Positions 19,433-28,418 of a stretch of DNA of 46,342 nucleotides are shown one piece after another. This stretch comes from a virus: IMG/VR virus record IMGVR_UViG_3300010373_000014, positions 1 through 46,342 of that record; one strand, given 5' to 3'. The notes below the pieces were generated by a model. That model was not told the DNA's origin. It did no database searches and was given only the letters and a program-made list of their open reading frames with translations. Position numbers and translations under genes: made by a program. Each line of letters opens with the position of its first letter. Positions within the stretch are counted from its first letter, which is position 1.

Positions 19433-22019
19433 TCTTTAACTGTTGTCCTCCCGGTGTTACCCAAGCAACGGTATCACCTATTGCGCCGGCCAAATCACCT
19501 TTCGCCAAGTCATTACCAACTGTAGTAATGAAATCACCAAATGGTCCAAGGACAGTTGGCTTAAGTAAGTTGCTTGGATTCATATGTAATGTATGCGCAC
19601 CCATAACTGTACCAGTAGCAGCTAATCCTGCGCCAAACAATAATCGCGCAGTTTGTGCTGCTTTCTGAGGGCTGTCAAACGTATTCTTTATGATATTGCT
19701 ATACTGCTCCACGATCTTTAATGGCACACCTTTAAATTGTTGACCTACTCGTGATGCAATTTGACCCCCTGCTATATTACTTTGTGATGTGAGCCCTTTA
19801 GCCATACGACTCGGATCAACTGTATAAGTCATATCTTTCGTATCGGCTATAGCTTTCATCACAGCTTGTGATTCGCTCATACCCATATCGAGCGCGCGTG
19901 CCTTAGCACCATTATAAGCAATTCCCTTAGTAACTGCTTCCGCAACATTCCAAAAGTTAGCGGCTGTTTGCCATCTTTCCGCTACTGTTTGAAATGCCGG
20001 CGGCACTACGGAATTCTGCAATAATCCATTAGATGCTATTTCGCGTGTTGTCGCAGCAGGATTCATTGCAAATTTCCGCGCGCCTATAGTCGTATACTTA
20101 CTTCCTAATTCCGGAAATACACTTGACGGAATTTCACCAAGGTGTAGCATATGCAACGGCACATTCCAGTCCAGATAGCTTCTCGTATATGTATTTGCTA
20201 CTGCATTAGCCCAATCATTATATTCCTTGGCTAATTGACCTTCAGCATTATAATGTGTTACGTTACGTATATAAGCATCTGCAACTGCTTTAACTTTGGG
20301 AAGCGTATCAGGAATGGAAGTTAATTGTTCCTTTGCAGCAGTAACTGCCGGATCCATAAACTTCGTGCGCGCTATCGATGATACATATGCCCTTAACACT
20401 TTTGGTAAATCTGTACTGTAGTCCTGTAACGCACCAGTACGTTGTTCAGTAAATGGATTATTAATATCACCTAATGCACTTGGCGTGCCTGGTTGTAATG
20501 GGTCATATATTGGCTTCTTACCGAAGAAATATCCCCATAATGTTTGATTAGCTGCATTGCCTTCGCGCATGTGAGTTATATAATCTGATAGATAACCCAC
20601 ATCACCTGGAATACCGGCATGTATCGCGTCAAGTTGTTGGCGAAGGCCACTTACTTTTTGTTGAAGATCTGGCGATAATGTTGCTGGATCAAGTTTGCCG
20701 TCTAATGCATTAAATATTGCCGTATTTTCAGTAGCATTATTTCCTAACAATGGTTCCATTTGTTTCAGTGACGAATTCATAAATGGAAGCATTCTATCCT
20801 GCGCACCACGTATTCCAGATGATATTGGCGCAGTTGATTCGTAACTATCAAGAATCTTATCAGCTGATTTAATATTAGCTACCCATTTATTCACATCTAC
20901 TGTTGGTGACGCCATACCAGCACGGGGCATCGTAATATCAGATGGAACCACTGGATCAACAGGTGTACTATTAACAATATCCGGTATAGGACGTTGGCCG
21001 CGCGTTTGTGGATTACTATCAATGATATTGGCAATATTCTCTGGTTCATGTTGACTTAGTTGGCGATTAACAACATCAATTTTATTTGGATCATATTCAC
21101 CAGCCGGCTTATCAACTACCTTCCCACCATATGGATACACCTGTGTTACATCAACTGCACCTTCTTTTGGAAATCCCTGTAATCCTAATGGTTTAGTTTT
21201 TATTCCACTATATCGTTCTGGCACAAGCGCGCGGAATGCAGGATTAAGTTGTGCTGGATCTTTTATATCTAAACTTGTACGATTAGCTGCTGCAATTGGA
21301 CCAATATCATTTGGTTGCTGTACACCGGGTTCACCAGATGATATTGATTGTGGTGCTGGATGTGCTGGATCTTGTATATCATATGGATAAGCTAAGCGCG
21401 CATCAGCTATTCCGGCAGGACCAGCATAAAAACGTGGTGCAGAATTAGTCTCACCAATTGCTGGCAAATATCCAGCAACACGATGTTCTGGCAATTGTAA
21501 TGGAACTGTAATTGGTGCTTTAACAGGAGTTGGATTAACTCCCTCATTACCAAATGCTGTATCAGGGACATTAACTTTAGGCGATGAGTCCATACCTCCA
21601 ATTGGTGCATCACCTGTAATAGCACCATGAAGTAATCCAACTAATCCTAACATAGCAACTGGTGGAACTACATCACCAGCTAATCCACCATAATTCTTAT
21701 TTTGATAATCAGTATAAATTGTATCAGGATTAAATCCAAGCGCGCCCGCAACAGTCTTTAATGGATGTTGTACTGTATTCTGTAATGTCTGCGCGTTCCG
21801 TTCACCAAATCTTTGAAATCCTGCTGGTGAAGATGATGCATCGGCAGACTTCGACATATTGTTTATCAGACCATGATACATATCTTCCAGGCCCGATAAT
21901 AAGCCACGTTGTTCGGTTGGTGCAGAAGCAGTTATAGGTTTACCATTATCATCATAAACTTGTGGTTTAGATGGAATTGGCTTACCATTATCATCATATA
22001 CCTGTTGATCTGCATCCAT
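19413..22019 (-). CDS. Large internal virion / DNA-ejection protein (868 aa)
   Basis: ATG at 22019; last gene of the late operon. The N-terminus has a tandem repeat (QVYDDNGKPI twice), followed by a long Pro/Gly/Asn-rich low-complexity half and a helical C-terminal half with Ala/Gly-rich hydrophobic stretches (LLFGAGLAATGTVMGAHTL). Large last genes of this type after the tail genes of podoviruses encode internal core proteins ejected with DNA (like P22 gp16 or T7 gp16 in role). I see no lysozyme or transglycosylase motif. The assignment rests on size, composition and position after two similar genes. Confidence 0.7.
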   Translation of the reverse strand: MDADQQVYDDNGKPIPSKPQVYDDNGKPITASAPTEQRGLLSGLEDMYHGLINNMSKSADASSSPAGFQRFGERNAQTLQNTVQHPLKTVAGALGFNPDTIYTDYQNKNYGGLAGDVVPPVAMLGLVGLLHGAITGDAPIGGMDSSPKVNVPDTAFGNEGVNPTPVKAPITVPLQLPEHRVAGYLPAIGETNSAPRFYAGPAGIADARLAYPYDIQDPAHPAPQSISSGEPGVQQPNDIGPIAAANRTSLDIKDPAQLNPAFRALVPERYSGIKTKPLGLQGFPKEGAVDVTQVYPYGGKVVDKPAGEYDPNKIDVVNRQLSQHEPENIANIIDSNPQTRGQRPIPDIVNSTPVDPVVPSDITMPRAGMASPTVDVNKWVANIKSADKILDSYESTAPISSGIRGAQDRMLPFMNSSLKQMEPLLGNNATENTAIFNALDGKLDPATLSPDLQQKVSGLRQQLDAIHAGIPGDVGYLSDYITHMREGNAANQTLWGYFFGKKPIYDPLQPGTPSALGDINNPFTEQRTGALQDYSTDLPKVLRAYVSSIARTKFMDPAVTAAKEQLTSIPDTLPKVKAVADAYIRNVTHYNAEGQLAKEYNDWANAVANTYTRSYLDWNVPLHMLHLGEIPSSVFPELGSKYTTIGARKFAMNPAATTREIASNGLLQNSVVPPAFQTVAERWQTAANFWNVAEAVTKGIAYNGAKARALDMGMSESQAVMKAIADTKDMTYTVDPSRMAKGLTSQSNIAGGQIASRVGQQFKGVPLKIVEQYSNIIKNTFDSPQKAAQTARLLFGAGLAATGTVMGAHTLHMNPSNLLKPTVLGPFGDFITTVGNDLAKGDLAGAIGDTVAWVTPGGQQLKKVIFTK
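21921..22004 (-). repeat. Tandem 42-bp coding repeat
   Basis: Two adjacent 42-base units encode QVYDDNGKPIPSKP and QVYDDNGKPITASA near the N-terminus of the 868-aa protein. The protein repeat is stronger than the DNA repeat. It probably forms a short flexible or binding segment. Confidence 0.75.
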
Positions 22020-22020
22020 A

Positions 22021-23265
22021 TTATTTCACCCAACCACCTGATGCTTTGCTCCAATGCATTAACTGACCACCAACCATAGCAGCCATACCATCAGTTCTAT
22101 TTGCAAGGGGAATATCTGTTGCATTAGGTACTTTATTATTTCCTTGCGCGTTTTGTTGTGCAGTTGTTGGTTCCGTTTCAGTTACTGTTGACTTAGTAAC
22201 TTTTTCTGGTCCTTCACCAAGTATATAATGTTCCCACCAATTAGTAGGTGTTTTCTGTTCTGTAGTAACAACTTTACCACTTGGCGGTTTAGCAGCAGTA
22301 CCAGGTTTAACAGCACCTTGTGGAATATCAGTTACAGGAATAACTTGTCCTGTATCCTGATTAGCACGCATCCAATTACCATCTTTGCCTTGGATGAATG
22401 TCCAGCCTTTTAACTGATTGGCAGTATTTGCGCGATCGTTAGCACCAGTAACAGTATTGGCATTACGTTCATTTGCACCTGTTTGCTGTACATTAGTACG
22501 TGCCATTGCAGCATCTTCTTTATCCTTTTCTAACTGAAATCGCATATCAGGTGTTAATGCATCAGTAGTTACACCTGTATTATGAATTTGTGTTGGATCT
22601 TTTGGATTATAAAGAATTAGCTGTCCATCCTTATCAATAGCAGATTTCCAATCAGGGTTCTGATAACGGAAAGCATATACATCTGCGCGCTGTTGTGCTA
22701 TTGCGGCTTTCTGATCAGCTATCTGTTTATTCTGTGCTAATGCATCATATTTCTCCTGCATCGTTGCCTGATTATTCGCAATCAATCTACCAGTATTATT
22801 TGACTGCGCTTCATCCGATGCTAATTGCTGTCCAACCTTTACCTGATTCTGCCACGCATTCATATTACGTTCATATGGACCTTGCAGATATTGTTGCGCA
22901 GCTTGTGGCCCACGTGTAGCGCCAATTAAGCCAGCTTCCAACTTACCAAAGAATCCTGGTGGCTGGTATTGTGGCATCTGCTGCATAAGTGATGTAAGAT
23001 TATTTCGCGCAGTAGATGATGGTTGGAATCCTGATAAGAATCCATTAACAAAGCCGCTTACGGGATCGCCAGTTGATGATGCTGATGATGATGCTGACGG
23101 CGCACTATCCGGCGATGATCCATAAGCATTGTTATTAGGATTATCTGGTGACGAATCTGGTAATGGCTGCGCGCTCTGTTGCGTGCTTTGTGACATATCA
23201 TTTTGCGCAGCCGATGGCGCAGAAGAAAATTGTCCGAGGCGCATTAATTCAATTAGTGGGTCCAT
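22021..23265 (-). CDS. Internal virion protein, Gln/Ser/Ala-rich (414 aa)
   Basis: ATG at 23265 overlaps the upstream stop (TAATG). The first 80 residues are Ser/Pro/Asn/Gln-rich and probably disordered; residues about 100-230 are Gln/Ala-rich helices (AQQYLQGPYERNMNAWQNQV, YDALAQNKQIADQKAAIAQQ); the C-terminal part is Thr/Gly/Asn-rich. Middle-sized, Gln-Ala-rich helical proteins in this position are typical ejection proteins of podoviruses (like P22 gp20 or T7 gp15 in role). No enzyme motif is seen. Confidence 0.65.
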   Translation of the reverse strand: MDPLIELMRLGQFSSAPSAAQNDMSQSTQQSAQPLPDSSPDNPNNNAYGSSPDSAPSASSSASSTGDPVSGFVNGFLSGFQPSSTARNNLTSLMQQMPQYQPPGFFGKLEAGLIGATRGPQAAQQYLQGPYERNMNAWQNQVKVGQQLASDEAQSNNTGRLIANNQATMQEKYDALAQNKQIADQKAAIAQQRADVYAFRYQNPDWKSAIDKDGQLILYNPKDPTQIHNTGVTTDALTPDMRFQLEKDKEDAAMARTNVQQTGANERNANTVTGANDRANTANQLKGWTFIQGKDGNWMRANQDTGQVIPVTDIPQGAVKPGTAAKPPSGKVVTTEQKTPTNWWEHYILGEGPEKVTKSTVTETEPTTAQQNAQGNNKVPNATDIPLANRTDGMAAMVGGQLMHWSKASGGWVK

Positions 23266-24449
23266 TATTGTAATCCATAATAAGTCGAACCACTTCCAGC
23301 ACCATAACCAGCAGTAGTATTAGAACCTGGTACACCACCGCCACCACCAGATGATCCAAATCCAAATGGTGATAAGAAACCACTAACAGGACCAAGGAAA
23401 CTCATTACATTTCCCATACCTTGTTGGAAGTCGCCAGGTACATTTGATTCGCCGAGTTGACCCTTTATTAATTGGCCACCTATCTGATTCTGTGTTTGCT
23501 GGCTTCCTAATAAGCTATTTCCACTACCAAGTAGTTGATTACCATATGTCGCGCCCATACCCGGCGCAGTGCCATATAGGCTTGTATTACCACCTAATGC
23601 ACCTAATTCCGCCTGTAAATTTGCTGCTTGCGCTTGGTTATTAATACCACCAACTCCTGTCATTCCTGCTAGTCCGCTGAGCTTACCCTGCTGTATCATT
23701 TGTGCTATAGCTGCGTTGGTTCCAATATCTGCTTGTGATACGCCATAACCCATATCCCGCGCCATCTTAGCAGTAGCGGCAGCATAATTGGGTGAAAATT
23801 GTTGTAGTTCTCTATTTTGGTTAAGGTTACTTTGAGCAGTACCATATACACCACGTACCGCGGCCTCACTTTGGTCACGTAATGCTTGTTGATCTTGTGG
23901 ACTTAGACCACCTGTTTTAGCAAAATCACTATAACCACTTAGCGCGCCACCAAGAGCACCATTTAATCCACCACCACCACCACTATCACCAGCACCCGCT
24001 AATGAACGATTATTCCAATATCCAATATTGCCCTGTGTTAATCCACCCGTTTCATTAATCTTACCAATCCAATAATTCGGATCAGTAGCTAATGTTGGAT
24101 CTGCGCCGGGCTGTTGACTAAGATATTGTACATATGCTGCTTCTGCTTGCGGATCTGTTGGATTAGTTCCGGGCGGTAATTGGAATCCACTTCCATTTTG
24201 TTGTTGTGGTAATGTACTTCCTATACCAACACCAATTTGACCAGTTTCTAATCCATTAAGAAAATTGCCATATCCCTGATTCAAATTGTTATATGTGCCA
24301 AAATCAGTTCCAGCACCAACATTATAGTTATTCTGGAAACCTAAATTCTGACCATATAACTGATTCTGAATGGCATTCTGACTGGCTTGTTCAGTATTAC
24401 CTTGTTGGTTTATTTGGTTCTGAACACGAGTATGGTCTCCCTTAGCGAT
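23265..24449 (-). CDS. Internal virion protein, Gly/Gln-rich, without an ordinary start codon
   Basis: The frame from 24449 encodes about 394 aa. It begins SYIAKGDHTRVQ, continues with Gln/Asn-rich repeats (QNAIQNQLYGQNLGFQNNYN) and ends Gly/Ser/Tyr-rich. No ATG, GTG or TTG occurs in frame between the upstream stop and a TTG at 24284, yet the 55 codons before that TTG look coding and share the Gln/Asn style of the protein. GATGAGGT sits about six bases before an ATC codon at 24449-24447, so translation may start there, or a start codon was lost by mutation or sequencing error. Position suggests the first of three ejection proteins. Confidence 0.65.
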   Translation of the reverse strand: MAKGDHTRVQNQINQQGNTEQASQNAIQNQLYGQNLGFQNNYNVGAGTDFGTYNNLNQGYGNFLNGLETGQIGVGIGSTLPQQQNGSGFQLPPGTNPTDPQAEAAYVQYLSQQPGADPTLATDPNYWIGKINETGGLTQGNIGYWNNRSLAGAGDSGGGGGLNGALGGALSGYSDFAKTGGLSPQDQQALRDQSEAAVRGVYGTAQSNLNQNRELQQFSPNYAAATAKMARDMGYGVSQADIGTNAAIAQMIQQGKLSGLAGMTGVGGINNQAQAANLQAELGALGGNTSLYGTAPGMGATYGNQLLGSGNSLLGSQQTQNQIGGQLIKGQLGESNVPGDFQQGMGNVMSFLGPVSGFLSPFGFGSSGGGGGVPGSNTTAGYGAGSGSTYYGLQ

Positions 24450-24453
24450 ATAG

Positions 24454-24663
24454 CTACCTCATCCCTTCTTCTGATTTCCAATACGGTAATGGACACCACA
24501 TCGTAGGTTGCTTCTCATAACCATATTCTTCGGAGTAAAATTTCTTTAATAATTTCATCCACTTACCAACAGACGGACGTGGCCATGATGGATCATAAAG
24601 TACTATCCATGTGTCCATTGGCGCCGACTCTATCGTTGTCCAGCGAATATCCATATTAGCCAA
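24454..24663 (-). CDS. DUF551-like small protein (69 aa)
   Basis: ATG at 24663 overlaps the upstream gene by eight bases. The sequence MDIRWTTIESAPMDTWIVLYDPSWPRPSVGKW...MWCPLPYW matches the short Trp-rich DUF551 pattern (W.pI.tAPkdg.wilL ... hW.plP). Such proteins are common phage accessories of unknown role. A ribosome-site-like GATGAGGT for the next gene lies in its last codons. Confidence 0.7.
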   Translation of the reverse strand: MANMDIRWTTIESAPMDTWIVLYDPSWPRPSVGKWMKLLKKFYSEEYGYEKQPTMWCPLPYWKSEEGMR

Positions 24664-25039
24664 TCACATAATTATGATCAACTGACCGCCTAAATCCAAC
24701 TGATAAAAGTTGCTGCTGCCACTTTGATTCCTGCGCGCTTGCATATAATAATGCATGGCCCATATTACTAGCGCATAATGTGCTTATTTGTAGCGCGCTG
24801 GTTAATGCAAATGCGCGGTCATGTGCGCTCGCATCCTTATCAGTTATGAGCACAACTTCCGGAAACAATTTCACACCACCGGCTGTGATTACCTTCCCAT
24901 TATCACCTATGATTTTGAATGTGCTGATAAAATTATGTGTGAAATTGGGAAATGGAAATTCATCTTTATAATGCGCGTCATGGAACGCGCGTAGTTCGTC
25001 AAGATCACTCGCTATTAATGGTAATGTAATCATGCCCAA
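24656..25039 (-). CDS. GNAT-like acyltransferase-fold protein (127 aa)
   Basis: ATG at 25039 (M-G-M) overlaps the DUF5675 gene by 10 bases. The sequence runs strand-helix (LDELRAFHDAHY), strand (TFKIIGDNGKVITAGGVKLFPEVVLITDKDASAHDRAFALTSALQIS) then helix and LLYASAQESKWQQQLLSVGFRRSVDHNYVIG. The order agrees with a small GNAT acyltransferase, including an ending like LLxxxGFxxxxxxxY, though the acetyl-CoA loop (Q/RxxGxG/A) is degenerate. Similar proteins occur in podovirus late regions with unknown function. Confidence 0.6.
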   Translation of the reverse strand: MGMITLPLIASDLDELRAFHDAHYKDEFPFPNFTHNFISTFKIIGDNGKVITAGGVKLFPEVVLITDKDASAHDRAFALTSALQISTLCASNMGHALLYASAQESKWQQQLLSVGFRRSVDHNYVIG

Positions 25040-25398
25040 TCTTCAATCTTAATCACAATATTAGTTGCGCTACCAATTTTAATCATTAATGCCTGAAATG
25101 CCTCTCTGCTATTAAGGAGCATAGTAGCATCTTTATCATTTCCTACAGCAATGCATCCTTCCAATTCAGTTGGCCAATTTGCTACATGCATTTCAATTTC
25201 ACTTCGTCCAAGAACATTATTTAATAGAGGCACAATACACTTATTTCGTGGACTATCATAAAAAGTTATTGGATATGTACCAGCCGGAATAATTTTCTCC
25301 GTATTTTCCAATGTAAAGCATTGAAAATAACCATCGATAAATAAGATGCCGAATGTTGTGTTTGGTGTACTTGGCTCACGAATAAGGCGCATTACCAT
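25030..25398 (-). CDS. DUF5675-family protein, possible cell-wall enzyme
   Basis: 122 aa, ATG at 25398 (M-V-M-R; an ATG two codons later at 25392 is also possible). It shows the DUF5675 pattern: MRLIREPSTPNTTFGILFIDG, CFTLENTEK, IPAGTYPITFYDSPR and a C-terminal EMHVANWPTELEGCIAVGN. The His followed about 12 residues later by GC recalls the catalytic H...GC of L,D-transpeptidases, so it may act on peptidoglycan. That link is inference; the family has no proven function that I know of. It sits between the spike and ejection-protein genes. Confidence 0.7.
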   Translation of the reverse strand: MVMRLIREPSTPNTTFGILFIDGYFQCFTLENTEKIIPAGTYPITFYDSPRNKCIVPLLNNVLGRSEIEMHVANWPTELEGCIAVGNDKDATMLLNSREAFQALMIKIGSATNIVIKIEDWA

Positions 25399-26582
25399 AA
25401 TATGAATGTCCTAGATTTCATAGCAGCTAAATGAGTAATTTCCCAAGCTCCAATAGTAGGTGGATTTGCCCGCATATAATTGCTTATATCATTAGGAGCA
25501 TTTGTTGCATCAAGAAATCCATTAGCTGCTAAAGCTGTCGCAGCAATTGCACGAAGATCACTTGAAGTATTTGATGCTTGTGTAAATGGTGTGGTAGAGG
25601 AATATGTTACTGAAGTTTGATTACTTGAACCGGGTAAACTTGCTGTGTTCGTAGCATTATTCTCACATGCTGATGAACCATTACGAATTGGAGTTGTGAA
25701 TCCAAAAATCGCGCATGAAACAACTTTCTGCTGAAGATAGGAACCACCAGGACCACAATCAATACCAATCGATACAGTACCCAGACTTGTTGATTTCACA
25801 ACTGTAGATGATTCAAATGTAAAGAAGTTCGTTATAAATGATATAAGTGATACTGGTTGTGTTGCGTAAAGAGAAATTGTTTTGAAAACTAATGTATTTG
25901 TAGTAAGTATGCAATCCCGAATTAATTCACCGTCACCCTGTGTTATAACACTATCGATTCGTCCAGCATTTCGAATACCATTACTAATACCAGTATTTTG
26001 AAACTGGATGCGTGTAACTCTATCTGCACGAACATTATTCATATCAAAACATGCACTAGCATCATTATGACAAATGAATGCTACGCCTTTCGTCTTGTCA
26101 TATACTAATGCATTAGTTCGCACAGATACTTGATCCTGAAAACTTTGACCAGTTGCCGCCGTGATCACAAAATATGCAGTACTACTTGTTGTGTTTCCTG
26201 TTGTATTAACAAATTGTGTATTACTTGCTACTGTAAATTCTGAATCTGCATAACAATCTGCCCACCAAATTACACCAGTATTAGTTTTGGCACTAACTAT
26301 ACAAGTAGCACCAGAAGTACTTCCTGTAAGTGTAACAATTGAAGATGAATTACCACTAGTAATACCAAAAACGATATACGTTGCTCCATCTGAATCAAGA
26401 AATTCACCAGTTAATCCAGTTCCAGTGATAGTTTCACCCTGAATAAAAGATCCAATAAATGTATTAGCAGACCATTTTTCTGCTGTTGTAAGATCAGTCG
26501 GTGCAGCAGCCTGCCATAATGCAAGTGTTGTAAATGCACGTCCACTTGTACCAACTGTTTTGACAACTGTTGCCGGTGCCAT
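25392..26582 (-). CDS. Tailspike-like beta-helix protein (396 aa)
   Basis: ATG at 26582. The 396-aa protein is rich in Ser, Thr, Asn and Gly and has repeated short strands (VASNTQFVNTTGNTTSSTAYF, DRVTRIQFQNTGISNGIRNAG, DSVITQGDGELIRDCILTTN) typical of a parallel beta helix. Like related spikes it ends with a motif PPTIGAWEI. It begins with a repeat-like GTSGRAFTTLALWQAA. The likely role is receptor binding or polysaccharide degradation. No catalytic pair is identifiable. Confidence 0.7.
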   Translation of the reverse strand: MAPATVVKTVGTSGRAFTTLALWQAAAPTDLTTAEKWSANTFIGSFIQGETITGTGLTGEFLDSDGATYIVFGITSGNSSSIVTLTGSTSGATCIVSAKTNTGVIWWADCYADSEFTVASNTQFVNTTGNTTSSTAYFVITAATGQSFQDQVSVRTNALVYDKTKGVAFICHNDASACFDMNNVRADRVTRIQFQNTGISNGIRNAGRIDSVITQGDGELIRDCILTTNTLVFKTISLYATQPVSLISFITNFFTFESSTVVKSTSLGTVSIGIDCGPGGSYLQQKVVSCAIFGFTTPIRNGSSACENNATNTASLPGSSNQTSVTYSSTTPFTQASNTSSDLRAIAATALAANGFLDATNAPNDISNYMRANPPTIGAWEITHLAAMKSRTFILW

Positions 26583-26586
26583 AAAA

Positions 26587-26967
26587 CTATCCTAAAACAT
26601 TATGTGAAGATCCAATTACTGTAGGATCATCTACACTAGACTTGAATGATGTTAACGCTTGTACTGTTGCTAGTGACATGACATTACTAAATCGAGAATC
26701 ATCTATATTAAGAGTTTTATGACGCATATGAAGTATAATGGGAGCTAGCCAACTATTACTTCTTTCACTAGACATGAGGAATGCTAATTCCTCAACATCC
26801 GTGTCCAAAACTTTAACAATAGTCCACTGAGGATTTGATCTCTCACTTTTTGACCAATTCCATCCATCAGATCGTACTTCAAGAATATCTCCACGCTTTG
26901 GTACACATACATCATGATATATTGTTGCTCCAATACGTGATGTTAAACAAACTAATATTTCAGCCAT
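26587..26967 (-). CDS. Hypothetical tail-region protein (126 aa)
   Basis: ATG at 26967 abuts the upstream gene within a few bases. The 126-aa protein starts MAEILVCLTSRIG, contains a turn-rich segment (PKRGDILEVRSDGWNWSKSERSNPQWTIVKV) and a helical middle (VEELAFLMSSERSNSW). It resembles small tail-associated proteins found between fibre genes, but I do not recognise a family. It is co-transcribed with the cupin-like gene upstream. Confidence 0.65.
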   Translation of the reverse strand: MAEILVCLTSRIGATIYHDVCVPKRGDILEVRSDGWNWSKSERSNPQWTIVKVLDTDVEELAFLMSSERSNSWLAPIILHMRHKTLNIDDSRFSNVMSLATVQALTSFKSSVDDPTVIGSSHNVLG

Positions 26968-26968
26968 A

Positions 26969-27421
26969 TTAATAATAAGCCTTATCCCAACCTGTATAAT
27001 CCTGCGAAACCGATGCCTGTGGTGTTAGATGACTATAAACACACCAGAATTCCGTTCCTGATTCAATAGCAGTAATTTCATGCTCAACATCCGCTTTAAT
27101 GAGACAATGTGAAGGCGCATGAAAATCTCTTTCTGCAATTAACTGTTCGCGCTCACTTATTTTATTAAATCCAGAAGTAGCATTACAGGCTGGACATGAA
27201 GTTGTTGTAGATCGTTGTGTTTCCCATGTCTTACCACAGGAAGTACAAGTAAATTGTCGAAATAAGTAACGTGCACGAATATGAATAGCCCCAGTAAAAA
27301 TAATTGTAGTATGATCAAAATTATGCTGGTGCCCATCAACCTTATCACCAATATTTTCCAATAAATTCGGGCGAATAAAAATATTTCCGCTAATCCATTC
27401 ACCTTTAGATACCCGTGACAT
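26969..27421 (-). CDS. Cupin-like protein with inserted zinc ribbon
   Basis: 150 aa, ATG at 27421. Residues about 25-50 (VDGHQHNFDHTTIIFTGAIHIRARYLF) and about 105-135 (HCLIKADVEHEITAIESGTEFWCVYSH) look like the two halves of a cupin barrel, with His residues spaced like a metal site. Between them is a zinc ribbon CTSCGKTW...CPAC. The C-terminus is YTGWDKAYY. Cupin-like proteins of this pattern occur among phage tail genes; the ribbon insertion is unusual. Function is unknown and may be structural or sugar-related. Confidence 0.65.
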   Translation of the reverse strand: MSRVSKGEWISGNIFIRPNLLENIGDKVDGHQHNFDHTTIIFTGAIHIRARYLFRQFTCTSCGKTWETQRSTTTSCPACNATSGFNKISEREQLIAERDFHAPSHCLIKADVEHEITAIESGTEFWCVYSHLTPQASVSQDYTGWDKAYY

Positions 27422-27433
27422 TTTATAATACCT

Positions 27434-28105
27434 CTACTTCGTTACCGTTAATTCTAATACAAGTCGTGTAATAGAACTTACTGAATTAATATTAAATCTA
27501 AGCGTGTCACCAGCAGATATAGATGTTGTCCAGCCAGTAAGTGTGGTATCCTGTGATTTAACAGCGGAAGAAATTGTTGGCAAATCACTTGCTGTAATGG
27601 TATTAGAAATTGTAGCAGGATATGATCCATATGCAACTTTCCAAATATCAACTACAATTGAACCTGTTTGATCAGCTAACATTGTTACGGCAGTAATTGT
27701 GCAAGCAAATGGAACATATAAGTCTGCTACGATACCAGTCGATAATGCACTTCCTCCTCCATCAAGTGAAATTCCTAATGCTGTTGTTTTTATTGCAGTA
27801 GTTACATCAACAGACGATGCTCCTACCGTTAATCCACTACCAAAACTGTTTTCGGTATAAGCAGAACCACTACCACCAGAACCACTACCTACCCATTTAC
27901 TATTAGCAGCTGCATTTGCTATTTTTGCTAGAGTAATGGCCGCATTATTAACTTTACTTGTCGTTACTGCATTAGCTTGTATAGTTGATGCAACACTACC
28001 CGGACCATTTGCTACAACATCACCAGTAAGTGCCGTTATAGCTGATGATGGTGTTGTTCCAGCAATAGATCCATCAGCATTATAAATCGTATCAGCCAAT
28101 TTCAT
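27434..28105 (-). CDS. Tail fibre-like protein (223 aa)
   Basis: ATG at 28105 (a GTG lies one codon upstream); it overlaps the previous gene by 14 bases. The N-terminal part has the fibre pattern ITALTGDVVANGPGSVASTI followed by TTSKVNNAAITLAKIANAAA, common in phage fibre and collar proteins. The C-terminal half (VADLYVPFACTITAVTMLAD, PATISNTITASDLPTIS) is a beta-sandwich-like domain of the type found at fibre tips. Part of a cluster of four small beta-rich genes. Confidence 0.65.
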   Translation of the reverse strand: MKLADTIYNADGSIAGTTPSSAITALTGDVVANGPGSVASTIQANAVTTSKVNNAAITLAKIANAAANSKWVGSGSGGSGSAYTENSFGSGLTVGASSVDVTTAIKTTALGISLDGGGSALSTGIVADLYVPFACTITAVTMLADQTGSIVVDIWKVAYGSYPATISNTITASDLPTISSAVKSQDTTLTGWTTSISAGDTLRFNINSVSSITRLVLELTVTK

Positions 28106-28418
28106 CACCCCACATTGTCATTGTTAGTTGTGAGGCCGTTGATGCTACACCTTGTAATGTATCAGCTGTATTAAATGTCATTGATACACGATCACGTTGC
28201 CATGCTCCACCTGCCGGTATAGAAACGGCAGTAGGTGTGATGATATGTGTTGCTGTGCCGCCATTCTGATAAAGAGAAAATGTATGCGCGCTCGTAGTAT
28301 CATTATTAACAACTTCCATCGTTTTCGCAATCCATTCCTTAGCTGCCGGAACAGTCGCGAGCACGCCTACAGAAGATGGAAGTTGACCTTGATAAAGTAT
28401 CTTATAGGTATTAGCCAT
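28092..28418 (-). CDS. Small beta-sandwich tail/fibre protein (108 aa)
   Basis: ATG at 28418 shares a base with the upstream stop. The 108-aa protein reads MANTYKILYQGQLPSSVGVL, AKEWIAKTMEVVNNDTTSAHTFSLYQNGG, IPAGGAWQRDRVSMTFNTADTLQGVAST, QLTMTMWGDEIG. Repeated strands and the end motif resemble small phage fibre-associated or head-decoration proteins. It belongs to the fibre cluster and is likely structural. Confidence 0.65.
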   Translation of the reverse strand: MANTYKILYQGQLPSSVGVLATVPAAKEWIAKTMEVVNNDTTSAHTFSLYQNGGTATHIITPTAVSIPAGGAWQRDRVSMTFNTADTLQGVASTASQLTMTMWGDEIG

